From assembly GCA_005884745.1 (NCBI GenBank), contig VAZU01000387.1, positions 1 to 5,424 of the forward strand: DNA of 5,424 nucleotides. The letters run 5' to 3'. Source of the stretch: Alphaproteobacteria bacterium (GTDB lineage: Bacteria; Pseudomonadota; Alphaproteobacteria; Rhizobiales; Xanthobacteraceae). Below the pieces are notes generated by a model. That model was not told the DNA's origin. It saw only the letters and a list, made by a program, of their open reading frames with translations, and searched no databases. Position 1 is the first letter of the stretch; every line of letters starts with the position of its first letter. Position numbers and translations under genes: made by a program. Shown piece after piece: positions 4,785 through 5,424 of the stretch.

Positions 4785-4971
4785 GAAATCTGTTCCATTA
4801 CCGCGCGGCGCGATCCGGACAAGGTCAGCCCAACCTTGCCCGGCTTCGCAGCTTGCCCCGGCTCACGTCGCAGACGGGAGCGTTTCCTCGACCCGGTTCT
4901 CGGTGCTCGAACCAGGTGATACGCTGCTCGCCACGACAAGATCCGCACCGGACGTGGTATCGGAGGCCAAC
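4785..4971. promoter_or_regulatory. Divergent intergenic region between phosphatase and TauD genes
   Basis: No gene is supported in these 187 bases. Visible structure: a 6-bp dyad CAAGGT/ACCTTG (4820-4825, 4833-4838), an imperfect direct repeat CTTGCCCGGCT / CTTGCCCCGGCT (4835-4845 and 4852-4863, offset 17 bases), and a GGTTC/GAACC dyad (4895-4899, 4909-4913). Promoters for both flanking genes must lie here or be read through, but I cannot place a convincing -35/-10 pair. The repeats could be regulator sites; all are weak. Confidence 0.3.
4962..4966 (+). promoter_or_regulatory. Shine-Dalgarno GGAGG for the TauD-family gene
   Basis: GGAGG lies five bases before ATG 4972, the strongest ribosome site in the window. 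It fixes the dioxygenase start and suggests efficient translation. Confidence 0.65.
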
Positions 4972-5424
4972 ATGCCTGTCAGTCCCGAAGCCGAGCTCGA
5001 CCGCTCCTTCGACGAGCGAGGCATCGAAATCATGCCCACGGGCGCAGCGCTCGGCGCCGAAATACGCGGAGTCGATCTCACGAGGCTCGACGACGCCTGG
5101 TTCTCCCGGATCACGCGTGCGTGGCTCGACCATTCGGTGATCCTCATCCGGGACCAGACGCTCGACGACGCCGGACTCATCGCCTTCAGCCGGCGTTTCG
5201 GCGAGCTCGACTGGGCGCCGATCCAGGAAACCGGCCGGCGCTTCGTCGAAGGCATGCCGGAGATCTATGTCGTATCCAACGTGCTGGTGAACGGCGAACC
5301 GATCGGCAGCCTCGGCGCCGGGGAAGCGGTGTGGCACACCGACATGTCGTATCTGGAGCTGCCGCCCAAAGCCAGCATGCTCTACGCACTCGAAGTGCCG
5401 CCGTTGGGTGGCAATACTGCGTTC
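4972..5424 (+). CDS. TauD/TfdA-family Fe(II)/2-oxoglutarate-dependent dioxygenase, N-terminal half (3' end outside window)
   Basis: The first 151 residues are present and the frame runs open to the right edge. The N-terminus carries the family signature GAALGAEIRGVDLTRL (about 24-39), then LDHSVILIRDQTL, then FSRRFGELDWAP. WHTDMSY follows with His122 and Asp124, the first two ligands of the iron-binding 2-His-1-Asp triad. The distal His and the 2-oxoglutarate-binding Arg would be in the missing C-terminal part; the full protein should be about 280-300 residues. Family enzymes hydroxylate substrates such as taurine, alkyl sulfates or aryloxyacids and release sulfite or a cleaved product. This N-terminal half does not identify the substrate, so the name tauD is not justified. 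Cytoplasmic. ATG 4972 is fixed by a strong GGAGG. It is the first gene of its strand here and may head an operon continuing to the right. Confidence 0.87.
   Translation, partial: MPVSPEAELDRSFDERGIEIMPTGAALGAEIRGVDLTRLDDAWFSRITRAWLDHSVILIRDQTLDDAGLIAFSRRFGELDWAPIQETGRRFVEGMPEIYVVSNVLVNGEPIGSLGAGEAVWHTDMSYLELPPKASMLYALEVPPLGGNTAF

Noticed and set aside
4764..4795. GGAAC on the minus strand just before the phosphatase start
   Set aside because: No CGTT occurs 16-17 bases further on, and it lies so close to the ATG that a transcript would lack the start codon. It is better read as part of the ribosome site.
4068..4919. 283-codon plus-strand open frame opposite the phosphatase
   Set aside because: Antisense to a gene with intact catalytic motifs; no recognisable protein features.

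Overview
The window is uniformly GC-rich and strongly third-position biased. Gene content (a TauD-type dioxygenase, a ketopantoate-reductase paralogue, a DUF2064 glycosyltransferase, an extensin-like peptidase-fold protein), a perfect EcfG-type promoter and a 'GGCCGGGCTTGTCCCGGCC...ATCCACG'-type intergenic palindromic repeat together point to an alphaproteobacterium of the Hyphomicrobiales, most like the Bradyrhizobium/Rhodopseudomonas/Xanthobacteraceae group. The organism assignment is inference. I see no phage, plasmid, CRISPR, rRNA or tRNA signal. This is ordinary chromosomal accessory-metabolism DNA, with several small anomalies rather than one striking new system.

Layout. (1) 2-274 (+): C-terminal part of a DUF2064/TIGR04282 glycosyltransferase-like protein, entering from the left. 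(2) 300-1621 (-): a two-gene unit. A haloalkane-dehalogenase-like alpha/beta hydrolase (OleB-like enzymes are the main alternative) overlaps by ATGA a 132-residue protein I do not recognise. (3) 1622-1846: divergent control region with a perfect 7-bp inverted repeat. (4) 1847-2966 (+): a ketopantoate-reductase (PanE/ApbA family) gene. It is ATGA-coupled to a broken, truncated start of a mandelate-racemase/muconate-lactonizing-type gene of the enolase superfamily. (5) 3012-3305 (+): a stress-type unit made of a GGAAC-N16-CGTT promoter, a 68-residue basic protein with one C-terminal membrane segment, and a hairpin terminator. (6) 3317-3446: a nested palindromic intergenic repeat between convergent genes. 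(7) 3457-4784 (-): a histidine-phosphatase gene followed after a few bases by an extensin-family gene. The signal-peptide start of the extensin gene appears to be out of frame with the rest. (8) 4785-4971: divergent intergenic region. (9) 4972-5424 (+): N-terminal half of a TauD/TfdA-type Fe(II)/2-oxoglutarate dioxygenase, running off the right edge.

Functional links. PanE paralogue plus enolase-superfamily dehydratase looks like the remnant of a small carbon-acid catabolic operon that lost its second gene. The membrane protein is predicted to belong to the general stress response (PhyR-EcfG). The phosphatase and extensin genes are spaced like an operon, but the window shows no biochemical link between them. 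The flanking glycosyltransferase and TauD genes are incomplete and their operons lie outside the window.
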